A model generated the notes under the pieces. The model did no database searches. It saw only the letters and a list, made by a program, of their open reading frames with translations, and was not told the origin of the DNA. Positions 39,913 through 48,525 of a stretch of DNA of 55,979 bases are shown here, piece after piece. The stretch is from Myxococcales bacterium (GTDB lineage: Bacteria; Myxococcota; Myxococcia; Myxococcales; JAJYLH01). Location of the stretch: assembly GCA_021787845.1 (NCBI GenBank), contig JAJYLH010000039.1:1-55979 (forward strand), in the 5' to 3' direction. The stretch's first letter is position 1. Every line of letters begins with the position of its first letter. A program made the translations under genes and the position numbers.

Positions 39913-40809
39913 ATGGCGTTCTTCGGCTCGGACGACGGTTCGCCGATCGACTGGACGCGACTCCTTCGCGACGGGCCGCGCAACCGCGCCGCCTGGTACG
40001 CGTGGAAGCTGGCCTTCGGCGTCGCCGCCGCGGGGCTCTTCAGTTGGATGTACTTCCGTACCGGAACGCTGACCGAGGGCACGAGCCACGACCTGCTCAC
40101 CCGGTTCGACGCGGCGATTCCGTTCATCCGGTGGACCTGGTGGATCTATTTCCCCGGTTACATCCTCGGCATCGTCTTCGCGGTGCTCGCGCTCCAGGAT
40201 CTACGCATCTTCTATCGAGCGCTCGTCGCCATCCTCATCGCGGAGCTCTTTTGCGTCTCCGTCTACTTCCTCTTTCCTTCGACCTTCCCGCGCCCGACCG
40301 ATGCCGGCCCCGGCCTGACCGGCGAGGCCCTGCGCTGGTTCTGGAGCGTCGACCCCCCGGACAACACGTTTCCCTCGAGCCACGTCGCCATCAGCGCGCT
40401 CTGTGCTCTCGCGATGTGGCAGGAGAAGCATCGGTTCCGCTGGGTCAACTACCTCTTGACCGCCGGCGTTGCGGTCACCGTTCTCACGACCAAGCAACAT
40501 TACGTCATCGACGTGTTCAGCGGCTTGTTGGTCTCCGGCGGATCGTTCTGGCTCGTCTTCCACTTCTGGCCCCTGGGCGCACCGTCTGGCAGTCCGACGA
40601 TGGCCTTTGCGAACGACTCGCCACCGTCCCGAACCGGCGCCGGAACGATCCAGACGCGGATGAGGCTCGAGCGGCTCGGCCGGCCATCCGTCCGCCAGCT
40701 CGTGCCGCTGCGGCAAGGGGGCCCCGAGGGGATGTCGCGCCACGTCGAGGCCGGGCCTCGTTTGCTCGATGGCGGACGTTCGCTCGCGACCCTGCGACGA
40801 GCCGGGTAG
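39913..40809 (+). CDS. PAP2-family membrane phosphatase
   Basis: A 298-residue integral membrane protein with about six hydrophobic segments and the phosphatase triad pattern: FPRP (from KxxxxxxRP), NTFPSSHVAISA near 155, and TTKQHYVIDVFSG near 196. It probably hydrolyses a lipid phosphate or pyrophosphate at the periplasmic face. The last 75 residues are non-membrane and of unusual, Arg/Gly-rich composition. It ends 45 bp before the nitrogenase-like operon; a TAGAAT box overlaps its end. Confidence 0.85.
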   Translation: MAFFGSDDGSPIDWTRLLRDGPRNRAAWYAWKLAFGVAAAGLFSWMYFRTGTLTEGTSHDLLTRFDAAIPFIRWTWWIYFPGYILGIVFAVLALQDLRIFYRALVAILIAELFCVSVYFLFPSTFPRPTDAGPGLTGEALRWFWSVDPPDNTFPSSHVAISALCALAMWQEKHRFRWVNYLLTAGVAVTVLTTKQHYVIDVFSGLLVSGGSFWLVFHFWPLGAPSGSPTMAFANDSPPSRTGAGTIQTRMRLERLGRPSVRQLVPLRQGGPEGMSRHVEAGPRLLDGGRSLATLRRAG

Positions 40810-40853
40810 AATGCCGCCGGCGCGGGGGCGACGCGCGGAGGTTCAGAAGCCTG

Positions 40854-41678
40854 ATGGAAAAGATCGCCGTGTACGGCAAGGGCGGCATCGGCAAGTCGGT
40901 GGTCGCGACGAACCTGAGCGCGTTCTACGGCAGGGCCGGCAAGCGGGTGCTCCACGTCGGCTGCGACCCGAAGCACGACTCGGCGGTGCGGCTTCTGGAG
41001 AAGCGCCAGCCCGTGCGCACCATCCTCGAGGTGCTCGGCAGCCGCCCGGACGCCGAGCGCACGAAAGAAATCATCAACATCGGCCGCCACGGCATCCACG
41101 CCTGCGAGGCCGGAGGGCCGCCGGCCGGCCTCGGCTGCGGTGGGCGCGGCGTCGCGCGGACCATCGAATACCTCGACGAATGGGGCTTCCTCTCGAGCGG
41201 CGACTACGACATCGCGCTCTTCGACGTCCTGGGCGACGTGGTCTGCGGCGGGTTCGCGGCGCCTCTGCGCGACGGGTTCGCGGAGAAGGTGGTCATCGTC
41301 GTCTCCGAGGAGCCGATGGCGATGTTCGCCGCCAACAACATCTCGCGCGCGGTCGATCACTACAAACGAAACGGCGTCGTCCTCGCGGGGCTGGTGGTCA
41401 ACCTGCGCGGCTCGAACGTCAACCTCGGCCCGCTGGAGCGATTCGCGAAGCGTTTGAACACGCGCATCCTCACCGTCATCGAGCGCGACAAGCGCATCAT
41501 GGAAGCCGAGCGGGCCCAGCTCACCCTCGTCGAGACCGAGCCGGAAGCGAACGCCGCGAAGGCGCTCGTCCATCTCGCCGAGACGCTGCTCGCGCTCGAC
41601 CGTACGACCGTGCCGCCGCCGACCCCGATGAGCGACGACGAGTTCTTCGAACTCGCGCGCAAGTGGGAGGAGCCATGA
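40854..41678 (+). CDS. NifH/BchL-like iron-sulfur ATPase (reductase component)
   Basis: A 274-residue homodimer-type reductase. Walker A GKGGIGKS (8-15), VGCDPKHDS (36-43), the two [4Fe-4S] ligands Cys 95 (GLGCGGRGV) and Cys 131 (DVLGDVVCGGF), and the Arg of the GRGV loop are all present, so it should use ATP to pass low-potential electrons to the component encoded next. Length matches NifH, BchL, BchX and CfbC. The HDS following CDPK is closer to BchL than to NifH (ADS). Its stop overlaps the next start (ATGA). Candidate TAGAAT promoter box at 40807. Confidence 0.92.
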   Translation: MEKIAVYGKGGIGKSVVATNLSAFYGRAGKRVLHVGCDPKHDSAVRLLEKRQPVRTILEVLGSRPDAERTKEIINIGRHGIHACEAGGPPAGLGCGGRGVARTIEYLDEWGFLSSGDYDIALFDVLGDVVCGGFAAPLRDGFAEKVVIVVSEEPMAMFAANNISRAVDHYKRNGVVLAGLVVNLRGSNVNLGPLERFAKRLNTRILTVIERDKRIMEAERAQLTLVETEPEANAAKALVHLAETLLALDRTTVPPPTPMSDDEFFELARKWEEP

Positions 41679-43936
41679 GCGCGCCGTCGCCGCTGGAGCT
41701 GTTGGGACCGACGCCCCGCGAGGCCGGGCCGACGAGCTGCAAGCGGTTCCTGTGGGCTCTGGGATTGGATCGCCTCTATCCGAAGTATCGCGTCTTGCGC
41801 GCGGTGTGGGGAGGCGATCGCATCCAGCTCGCGGTCGATGCGGCGGGCGCGAAGGGATGGCTCGCGATTCATCCGCCGGACATCGGGACTTTCGTGACGA
41901 CATCGCTCCTGTCGTTTTCCTATGAAGGCACCCCGCTGCCGCCGGCGTTCCAGAAGGTGATTGCCGCGGCGGTTCCGGCGCGGCTCCACGACGCCTCGTT
42001 CGAGCGGGTGGCGGCGCTCCTCCTCGACGATCCGGACATCGAGCGGGTCGAACCGGAGCAGGCGCCGAGGCCGGCGGGCACGCGCGCGCTCGGTCCGGAC
42101 GAGGAAGAGGCGCTCTTGAAGCTCGGACATCGACGGCTCGCGGCGGGCCCGAAGACCCGGGAGCGGCTCGCTGAGATCTTCGGGCTCGACGAGGTGCCGC
42201 CCGCGCACCAAATCAAGGCGGCCGCGTGGGTCTTGGACCATCTCGAGTTCTCGCTCGACGACGAGGCCGGACGCGAAGTCGCGTTCACCGTCGAGACCCG
42301 GGCCGCCGGACAGCGCGGGATGGTCACGACCGATCACCTCGTCGTCGCCTATCGCGCGCGGGACCTGCCGGAGCTGGTCGAAGAACGAATCACCGCCGTC
42401 GGGCCGCGGTCGCTCGAAGCGATGACGCTGGGAACGCTCGCGCGCCTCCTCTTGGAGGACCCCCTCCTCGGCCAGCCGGGTCTGCCCGAGCCGCCCGTCG
42501 AGCACTTTCGACCGGCGAACCAGCTCGACAGTTGGGGCACCGGCGAGGCCTACGCGGACTTCTTCGCCAGCGGCGAGATGGCACGCGGGCAGCTCGATTC
42601 CTTGAACATGTTCAAGTCGGTGCGCACCGTCCAGCACTGCGACAGCGAGTGCATGCAGGTCAATCCGGTCGGCCCGGCGTCGCTCGTGTCGATGGTCGAC
42701 TACCCCTGGGAACATCGGGTCCAGACCGCGCACATGGCCGCGCCACCGTCGAACCCCGCGGACCTGCTCGACGTCTCGGATTCCTTTGTGACCACCGACT
42801 TGAGCGAAGACGACGTCATCCTCGGAAACCCGGACAAGCTGCGCGACGTGCTCGACTACCTGACGCATCTTCCGAACCCGAAGAAGAAACCGATCTTCGT
42901 CTCCAACACCTGCGTGCCCGTCGTCACCGGCGAGGACGTGGATTCGGTCGTGCGCTCCTATCGAAAGAAGAGCGAGGTGCCGATTCTCTTCCTGACCATG
43001 ACGCCGAAATCGATGAACGAGGTGATGGCCGACCTCTTCGTCGGGCGCCGCCTTCGAGCCGAGGCGAACGCGCCCGCGCCGGAGCCGCGCACCGTCAACC
43101 TCATCGGCTTCGGCGAGACGCCTTCGACCGGCGACCTGCGGAGCCTGCTCTCGGATTTCGACCTCCGGGTCAACGGCATCTTCCTGCCCGAGGTCGAACC
43201 GGAGCGCCTCGACCAGCTTCCGCATGGCGCGCTGAACGTCTTCTATCCGAACGCGCTCTGGAACCATCTCTACGAACAGCTCCGCCGGGACTCCAAGATT
43301 CCGTTCCTGGAGGCGCCGGCGCCGCACGGGGTGGAGGCGACTCGGGCCTGGGTCGAGGCGATCGTCGATCGTTTCGGCCGCCCGGACGACTTCGACGCCC
43401 GCTGGGAGAAGCAGCTCGCGCCGCACCGGGACAGGCTCGAGTCGCTGCGCGAGCGCGCCCGGCGACACCGGCTGGGGCTCGTCTTTCGCGAAGACGAGAT
43501 CCGCTTCCTCACCGACCCCGCCGAGACCTGGGGCGTGCCCCTCGCGGAGGCGATTCGCGAGTATGGCTTCGGGCTCGACGTGGTCATCCAGGTCGCGAGC
43601 GCGAACCAGGCGACGCGGCTGGTGGCGCAGGCGGAGGAGTTCCTCGGTCCGGACAGCGGCGCGCGCCTGAGCACCGTTCGCGACTTCGCCGGCCTGCGCG
43701 CCACCCTGCGCGAGAGCGAGGCGAGCGCGGTGCTCAGCCATCATTTCTACGACTGGCGCCTGACCGAGGCGGGCAAGAGCCGCTTCACGCTCCAACACTT
43801 CGAAGTCGGTCTGGAAGGCGCCGTCCGCACGCAGGAGCGGCTCGTCACCACCTGCGAGCTGCCGTTCTACCGCCGTTACGCGAAGCACCTGAAGCGCACG
43901 GCCGAGGGGCTGCGGACGCGAGGGGAGGAACCATGA
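41675..43936 (+). CDS. Nitrogenase component 1-like subunit with long N-terminal extension
   Basis: A 753-residue protein. From about residue 310 it follows the component-1 fold: FVTTDLSEDDVILGNPDKL (371-389) corresponds to the TTD-E-DIVFGG region of NifD, IFVSNTCVPVVTGEDVDSVV to the SECPVGLIGDDI region, and APHGVEATRAWVEAIVDRFG to the P-G-xx-T motif. Cysteines are Cys 322 and 326 (HCDSEC) and Cys 413; the HGPVGC motif of NifD is missing. The first 310 residues are an extra region I do not recognise (SCKRFLWALGLDRLYP; AFTVETRAAGQRGM). It overlaps both neighbours (ATGA). Confidence 0.82.
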   Translation: MSAPSPLELLGPTPREAGPTSCKRFLWALGLDRLYPKYRVLRAVWGGDRIQLAVDAAGAKGWLAIHPPDIGTFVTTSLLSFSYEGTPLPPAFQKVIAAAVPARLHDASFERVAALLLDDPDIERVEPEQAPRPAGTRALGPDEEEALLKLGHRRLAAGPKTRERLAEIFGLDEVPPAHQIKAAAWVLDHLEFSLDDEAGREVAFTVETRAAGQRGMVTTDHLVVAYRARDLPELVEERITAVGPRSLEAMTLGTLARLLLEDPLLGQPGLPEPPVEHFRPANQLDSWGTGEAYADFFASGEMARGQLDSLNMFKSVRTVQHCDSECMQVNPVGPASLVSMVDYPWEHRVQTAHMAAPPSNPADLLDVSDSFVTTDLSEDDVILGNPDKLRDVLDYLTHLPNPKKKPIFVSNTCVPVVTGEDVDSVVRSYRKKSEVPILFLTMTPKSMNEVMADLFVGRRLRAEANAPAPEPRTVNLIGFGETPSTGDLRSLLSDFDLRVNGIFLPEVEPERLDQLPHGALNVFYPNALWNHLYEQLRRDSKIPFLEAPAPHGVEATRAWVEAIVDRFGRPDDFDARWEKQLAPHRDRLESLRERARRHRLGLVFREDEIRFLTDPAETWGVPLAEAIREYGFGLDVVIQVASANQATRLVAQAEEFLGPDSGARLSTVRDFAGLRATLRESEASAVLSHHFYDWRLTEAGKSRFTLQHFEVGLEGAVRTQERLVTTCELPFYRRYAKHLKRTAEGLRTRGEEP

Positions 43937-45306
43937 CGCGAACCAACTTGCCGGTGTCGCTGTCGGTCGTCGACCTCGACGCGCCGCTGGATGGCGAGTC
44001 CGATCACTCCGCGCGGGTGATGCAGAGCTACATGATCGGCTTCTACCTCGCGGTCAACGCGATTTCGGACGTCTACGCGCTGGTCGAAGGTCCCGATTGC
44101 GTCCATGTCAAGACCCAGTTCGTTCAGGGAAACCACGACTGGCTCTCCACCTTGACCAGCGTTTCCGGCGTCCACCGCATCGCGAACACGGCGCTGCACC
44201 CGGTGACGTTGGCCGCATCGCGCGAGCCGGAGCTGATGCGGCTACTGGCGCGGATGGGCCGCCACCCGGCCGTCGAGGCCGTCCTCTATACCTCGATGCC
44301 GATGGCCTTCATCACCGGAGCGGACTACGAGCGGGTCTGCCGCGAGACGTCCGAAGCCACCGGCAAGCCCATCCTCCACGTCAAAGGCAACTCGCTCTCG
44401 CACGACTGGATGGACGGTTACGCGGAGACGCTGATTGCGCTCGCGAAGCAGCTCGACCTGTCCGGCGGGAGCCCGGATCCCGACAAGGTCGCGATCGTCG
44501 GGCACCTCTTCGAACGCAACGAGGCCGACGCGCGCGCCAACGTGAGCGAGCTCAGGCGGCTGCTCGGGGCGCTGGGGCTCGAGGTGACTTCGATTTGGCT
44601 GGAGGGCGGCCGCTTTCGCGACCTCGCCCGAGTCCGCGACGCCGGGACGATTCTGTCGTTTCCCTATGGTCGCAAGGCGGCGCAGCTCGTCGCGCGGCGC
44701 ACGGGCGCGAAGCTGGTCCAATGCGAGCTCCCCTTCGGGCCCCCCGCGACCGAACGGTTCCTGCGCCAGCTCGGGTCCCACTTCGGCCGCGAGGCCGAGG
44801 TGGAAGCGCTGATCGATCGCGAGCTCAGCGAGGTCGTGCCGGCGCTGGAATGGGTGGTGCCGTTCGTCTTCCAGGATCGCCGCTGGGGCTTCGTCGGCGA
44901 CCCGCACCTCGCCGCGGGCCTGCGGGAGATCGCCGACCTGCTGGGCTCGAAGCTCTCCTTCGCGGTCATCACCAACCCCGAACATCAGACGCGCGGGCTC
45001 GACGAGACCTTTCGCAAGACCGTCGAGACCCTGATCTTCCCGCGCACCCGCACCTATGGCCGTTTCGCGGCTCAGGCCATCGCCCGACACGAGGTGTCGC
45101 TCGTCGTCACGAACAGCATCATGTCTCTGCCGATCTCGGTCGCCACCGTGGAGCTCGGATTTCCGTCGTTCTACACGCACGCCCTCTTCGAGAGGCCCTC
45201 CCTCGGCTTTCGCGGCTTTCTCGCGTTCGCCGACTCGATGGCCAACGCGATTCGTCAACACGAGCTGCGCGAAGCCCAACGACCCGCGGGAAGTAATCAT
45301 GGCTGA
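43933..45306 (+). CDS. Nitrogenase component 1-like second subunit
   Basis: A 457-residue component-1 homologue, normal length for the family. Near the N-terminus ALVEGPDCVHVKTQF (Cys 56) matches the GP-xx-C cluster ligand region; the TSMPMAFITGADY stretch aligns with SECPVGLIGDDI but lacks its Cys. ELPFGPPATERFLRQLG is the conserved P-G-xx-T motif; a further Cys precedes it (VQCELPFG). It should pair with the 753-residue protein as a heterotetramer reduced by the NifH-like protein. Starts by ATGA overlap. Confidence 0.82.
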   Translation: MTRTNLPVSLSVVDLDAPLDGESDHSARVMQSYMIGFYLAVNAISDVYALVEGPDCVHVKTQFVQGNHDWLSTLTSVSGVHRIANTALHPVTLAASREPELMRLLARMGRHPAVEAVLYTSMPMAFITGADYERVCRETSEATGKPILHVKGNSLSHDWMDGYAETLIALAKQLDLSGGSPDPDKVAIVGHLFERNEADARANVSELRRLLGALGLEVTSIWLEGGRFRDLARVRDAGTILSFPYGRKAAQLVARRTGAKLVQCELPFGPPATERFLRQLGSHFGREAEVEALIDRELSEVVPALEWVVPFVFQDRRWGFVGDPHLAAGLREIADLLGSKLSFAVITNPEHQTRGLDETFRKTVETLIFPRTRTYGRFAAQAIARHEVSLVVTNSIMSLPISVATVELGFPSFYTHALFERPSLGFRGFLAFADSMANAIRQHELREAQRPAGSNHG

Positions 45307-45365
45307 AGCCCGTGGCTCAGACGAGGTCGCCCGGCTGACGCGCGCCGGCGTCGAGCGCAGACGAT

Positions 45366-45411
45366 GTCCGATCGGACCGATCGGTCGGATCGGTCGGATC
45401 AGTCCGATCGG
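45366..45411. repeat. GACCGATC-type repeat array
   Basis: Units GTCCGATCGGACC, GATCGGTCGGATCGG and CAGTCCGATCGG, largely self-complementary. Third copy of the family seen at 6326 and 13141. It lies in the 125-bp gap between the second component-1 gene and the radical SAM gene and could affect mRNA structure there. Confidence 0.7.
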
Positions 45412-45431
45412 CGAGTTTCCACGCGAGAGGC

Positions 45432-46775
45432 GTGCGACAGCCGGGACCGGTGGCGCTCTGGAGTCTGCGCGTGCCTGACCCCGTCCGAGCTCCGTGGCTG
45501 TCGGCGTTGAGCGCGCGCCTCGAGTCGCGAGGCGTCCTGGTCGTGCGGCTGACCGCGAACGATGCCGCGCTGGACGTGATGGTCGCGTCCCCGGGCGAGC
45601 CGGACCTCTCTATCGAGCTGCGGCCCCTCGAGCCCGGCGCGCCCGCGTATCGCACGACGGCGCAGCACCTCGTCCGCTATCGCGGGTCGCGCGATCTTTC
45701 AGCGGCGCTGCGTCAGGTGATCGACGCGGTCATCGAGGAGGTCGAACGTCCCGGCGCGATGCCGGCTCGCTTTCGGGGCGTCGCGACGCTCGGCGACGAG
45801 CCGGACCGACTGTCACCCGAATCCTTCGCGCGGCGTTTTCCTTTCGCGCAGGTCGATCTCTCGACCGGTCCTCGGGGCGCCGAGCGCGAAGTGCTCTTGC
45901 GCCTGACGCCGGCTTGCAATCAGCACTGCGCGTTCTGCTCCGCGCCGACCTTCGCCGCGCCCTCGGCGGAAGCGGTGCGCGCGTGCATCGACTTCATCGC
46001 AGCCGAGCTTGCCGGCGCTCAGCTCACTCTCACGGGCGGCGAGCCGACCTTATGCCCGACCTTCGCGGACAGCCTCTCCCATGCCTTGGACAAGCCCGAA
46101 ATCGCGCGGGTGCTCGTGCAGACGAACGCGGTCGCCTTCGGCACTGCCGGCCGGGCGTCGCGGCTGCCGAAAACGGAGCGGCTCGCGTTCTTCGTTTCGC
46201 TACACGCGCTCGATCCGGCCATCTACGATGAGATGACCGCGAGCTCAGGCCAGCTTCCTCTCGCGATCGAGGGCATTCGAAACCTGCTCGCCGCGAAGCA
46301 GGCGGTCACGCTGAACACCGTCGTCACCAGCGCCAACCTCGCGCACCTGCCGGCGATGATCGAGGCGCTCGGGGACACGTTCGCGCCCTCCGCGATTGGC
46401 TATCTCCACTTCTCGACTCTGATGTGCCCGCCGCACCGGCCCGACGCGGAGGGGCTTCTCGCGCGCTACTCGGACATCGCGCCCGTGCTCCTGCGCGTCG
46501 CCGAGCGCGCGGCCGAGCTGGGAATCGCGGTCGAACCGCTGGTCTCGAGCACGCACGCCTCGGTGCCGCTCTGCCTCGTGAGCGACGAGGAGCGCCGGCG
46601 GGCCACCCATCGCCCGGAGATCGGACCGGACGAAACCGGCTACGAAGACCTCTCGCGCTCGTGGGTCAAGGCGAACGCCTGTCGCGCCTGCCCCGCGGAC
46701 AAGGAGTGCCTCGGCGTTCCCGCGCCCTACGCCCGCCGCTTCGGACTGGCCGAGCTGCGCCCCTTCATCCCGTGA
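45432..46775 (+). CDS. Radical SAM protein with C-terminal Cys motif
   Basis: A 447-residue enzyme. Residues 1-150 form an N-terminal region without a known motif. The radical SAM core starts with LRLTPACNQHCAFCSAP, giving CX3CX2C at 162/166/169 for the [4Fe-4S] cluster that cleaves SAM, then LTLTGGEPTLCP (GGE motif). A second Cys group near the end (ACRACPADKECLGVP) resembles a short SPASM-type or auxiliary cluster site. It could build or modify a substrate or cofactor for the upstream nitrogenase-like enzyme. GTG at 45432 is tentative; an in-frame GTG also exists at 45474. Confidence 0.88.
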   Translation: MRQPGPVALWSLRVPDPVRAPWLSALSARLESRGVLVVRLTANDAALDVMVASPGEPDLSIELRPLEPGAPAYRTTAQHLVRYRGSRDLSAALRQVIDAVIEEVERPGAMPARFRGVATLGDEPDRLSPESFARRFPFAQVDLSTGPRGAEREVLLRLTPACNQHCAFCSAPTFAAPSAEAVRACIDFIAAELAGAQLTLTGGEPTLCPTFADSLSHALDKPEIARVLVQTNAVAFGTAGRASRLPKTERLAFFVSLHALDPAIYDEMTASSGQLPLAIEGIRNLLAAKQAVTLNTVVTSANLAHLPAMIEALGDTFAPSAIGYLHFSTLMCPPHRPDAEGLLARYSDIAPVLLRVAERAAELGIAVEPLVSSTHASVPLCLVSDEERRRATHRPEIGPDETGYEDLSRSWVKANACRACPADKECLGVPAPYARRFGLAELRPFIP

Positions 46776-46796
46776 GCATCGTGTTAGGATGCCCGC

Positions 46797-48209
46797 GTGC
46801 AGGCGGCCGCACATCCCGACTCTGGAGCGCGTCGCGCGGCGCTGGCGATTGCGTTCGGGGGAGCGCTGCTCGCGGTCGCGGTGGCCGCGGCGCTCGGCGG
46901 GCGGGTCCATCCGGATGAGATCTTCCAGTTCCTGGAGCCGGCCCACTTCGTCGCCTTCGGGCAGCGCGTCGTCGCCTGGGAGTGGCATCAGGGCCTGCGC
47001 AACTGGGCGTTTCCGGGGCTCCTCGGCGGATGGCTGCGCCTGTGGGCGGCGCTGGGCGTCACCAATCCGCGAACGCTCGCGCTTCTCGTCTTCAGCTTGT
47101 GCGCAGGGTTTCAGGCGCTGGGAACTCTTTCGCTCTACGCCTGGGTGAGCGAGCGCGACGGCGCCAAGGCGGGCCTGGTCGCGGCGGCGACGTTCGCGGC
47201 TTGGGGCGGCTGGCTCGTCTACGCGGGCCGGCCTTTGTCCGACGCGGTGACCATCGCGCCGCTTCTCGCCGCGCTCTGGCGGACCGGGCGCGCGCGACAG
47301 AGCGGAAAGCTGCGCGATGGCTCCTGGGTCGGACTCCTGCTCGGGCTCGCGTTCCTCGTGCGTTACCCCTCGGCGGTCTTCGCGGTGCCGATTGGCATCT
47401 CCCTTCTGCTCGGCCGCCGATGGCGCGCGCTCGCCGGCACCGCGGTCGGCGGCGCCTTGGTGCTCGCCTTCCTCGGCGCGCTCGACTTCGCCACCTGGGG
47501 CGCGCCGTTCCATTCGCTCGTGCGCTTCGTCGACTTCAACCTCTTCTCCGGCGCCGCGGCCACCCATTTCGGCTCCGCGCCGCTGTCGAAGTTCCTGCCG
47601 ATCCTCGCGTCGATGCTCCCGGTCGTGCTCCTCTGGCACTTCGGGCGCGGCCTTCGCCGGCTGGAACTCGCCGCCGGGACGTTCGCCTTCTACCTGGCCT
47701 TCGTCCTCGTCACGCCGCACAAGGAGGCGCGCTTCCTCGTTCCGCTGATGCCGCTCTTCGCCGCCATCGCCGCGCGGCCGCTCACATCTGATCTCGCGCG
47801 GCTGCGGGGCCGGCGATGGGCCCTGGCGCTGGCGGTCGCCCTCTTCGCCACGAACTCGGCGGCCGCGGCGACGGTCCTGCGCCCGTTCGGGATGCACCGC
47901 GGTATCGTCGACGCGACCATCGCCTGCGGCCGCGAGCCCGACTTTTCCGGCGCGATCATCGCGGGAACGCCCTGGTGGGGAACCGCCGGGCGCTTCTACC
48001 TCCATCGCCGCGGGCCCGCCCTGGTGACCGCCGGGCTGTCCGCGGCCGCGATCGCGCGCGCCCTGACCGATCCGGTCTACTCGGACGCTCTGGTGACGGG
48101 AACGGCGATTTCCGCTCGACAGCTCGCCGCCGCCGGGTTCGTCCCGATACATCGTTTCGGCCGCGTCAAGTGGTGGCACCGAAGGTCAGACCCCGGCGCA
48201 GCGTTGTGA
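46797..48209 (+). CDS. GT22-type (Alg9/PIG-B-like) mannosyltransferase
   Basis: A 470-residue integral membrane glycosyltransferase with about ten hydrophobic helices. The first loop carries the family signature HPDEIFQFLEPAHFVAFG and WEWHQGLRNWAFPGLL (acidic HPDE/E motif and WEW-GLR). VTPHKEARFLVPLMPLFAAI is the second conserved region (HKExRF). Enzymes of this GT-C class use polyprenyl-phosphate mannose, which the GT2 protein encoded at 23613 might make. GTG start, 21 bp after the radical SAM gene. Confidence 0.88.
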   Translation: MQAAAHPDSGARRAALAIAFGGALLAVAVAAALGGRVHPDEIFQFLEPAHFVAFGQRVVAWEWHQGLRNWAFPGLLGGWLRLWAALGVTNPRTLALLVFSLCAGFQALGTLSLYAWVSERDGAKAGLVAAATFAAWGGWLVYAGRPLSDAVTIAPLLAALWRTGRARQSGKLRDGSWVGLLLGLAFLVRYPSAVFAVPIGISLLLGRRWRALAGTAVGGALVLAFLGALDFATWGAPFHSLVRFVDFNLFSGAAATHFGSAPLSKFLPILASMLPVVLLWHFGRGLRRLELAAGTFAFYLAFVLVTPHKEARFLVPLMPLFAAIAARPLTSDLARLRGRRWALALAVALFATNSAAAATVLRPFGMHRGIVDATIACGREPDFSGAIIAGTPWWGTAGRFYLHRRGPALVTAGLSAAAIARALTDPVYSDALVTGTAISARQLAAAGFVPIHRFGRVKWWHRRSDPGAAL

Positions 48210-48414
48210 CCCGCCCCGGAAGCGGGCGTACCCCGATCCGCGAGCCGCGCGGGACATCGACCAGAGACGAGCTCGTTCGACCGGAAAGGCGACGGCTAGC
48301 CCGTGGATCAGCGGCGGCCAATCGATTCCGACGGAACGCTCCAGCTCCACCCGATTCAACAACGCATGCGTGGCCGCACTGAGTCGTCGCGTTTGCCGAC
48401 GTTCCGCGTGCCAG

Positions 48415-48443
48415 TTGACAGGGCGGGCCGCCTGTGCTATGAG
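48415..48443 (+). promoter_or_regulatory. Strong sigma70-type promoter for the kinase operon
   Basis: TTGACA at 48415-48420, a 17-bp spacer and TATGAG at 48438-48443: a perfect -35 and optimal spacing. The kinase ATG lies 82 bp downstream. The rest of the 48210-48525 gap shows no gene. Confidence 0.65.
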
Positions 48444-48525
48444 GACGGCTGGTTCCGAAAGCGGGCCTTCTCGACCGCGGCTTGGGCGCCGCCGATGACC
48501 CCGTTGTCGCACGCCAGGAGACGTC

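Noticed and set aside
40854-45306. Genuine nitrogenase (nifHDK) or chlorophyll reductase (bchLNB)
   Set aside because: The component-1 subunits lack the HGPVGC motif and the visible Cys/His pattern for FeMo-cofactor, the first subunit is far too long, and no nif, bch or chl maturation genes are adjacent.
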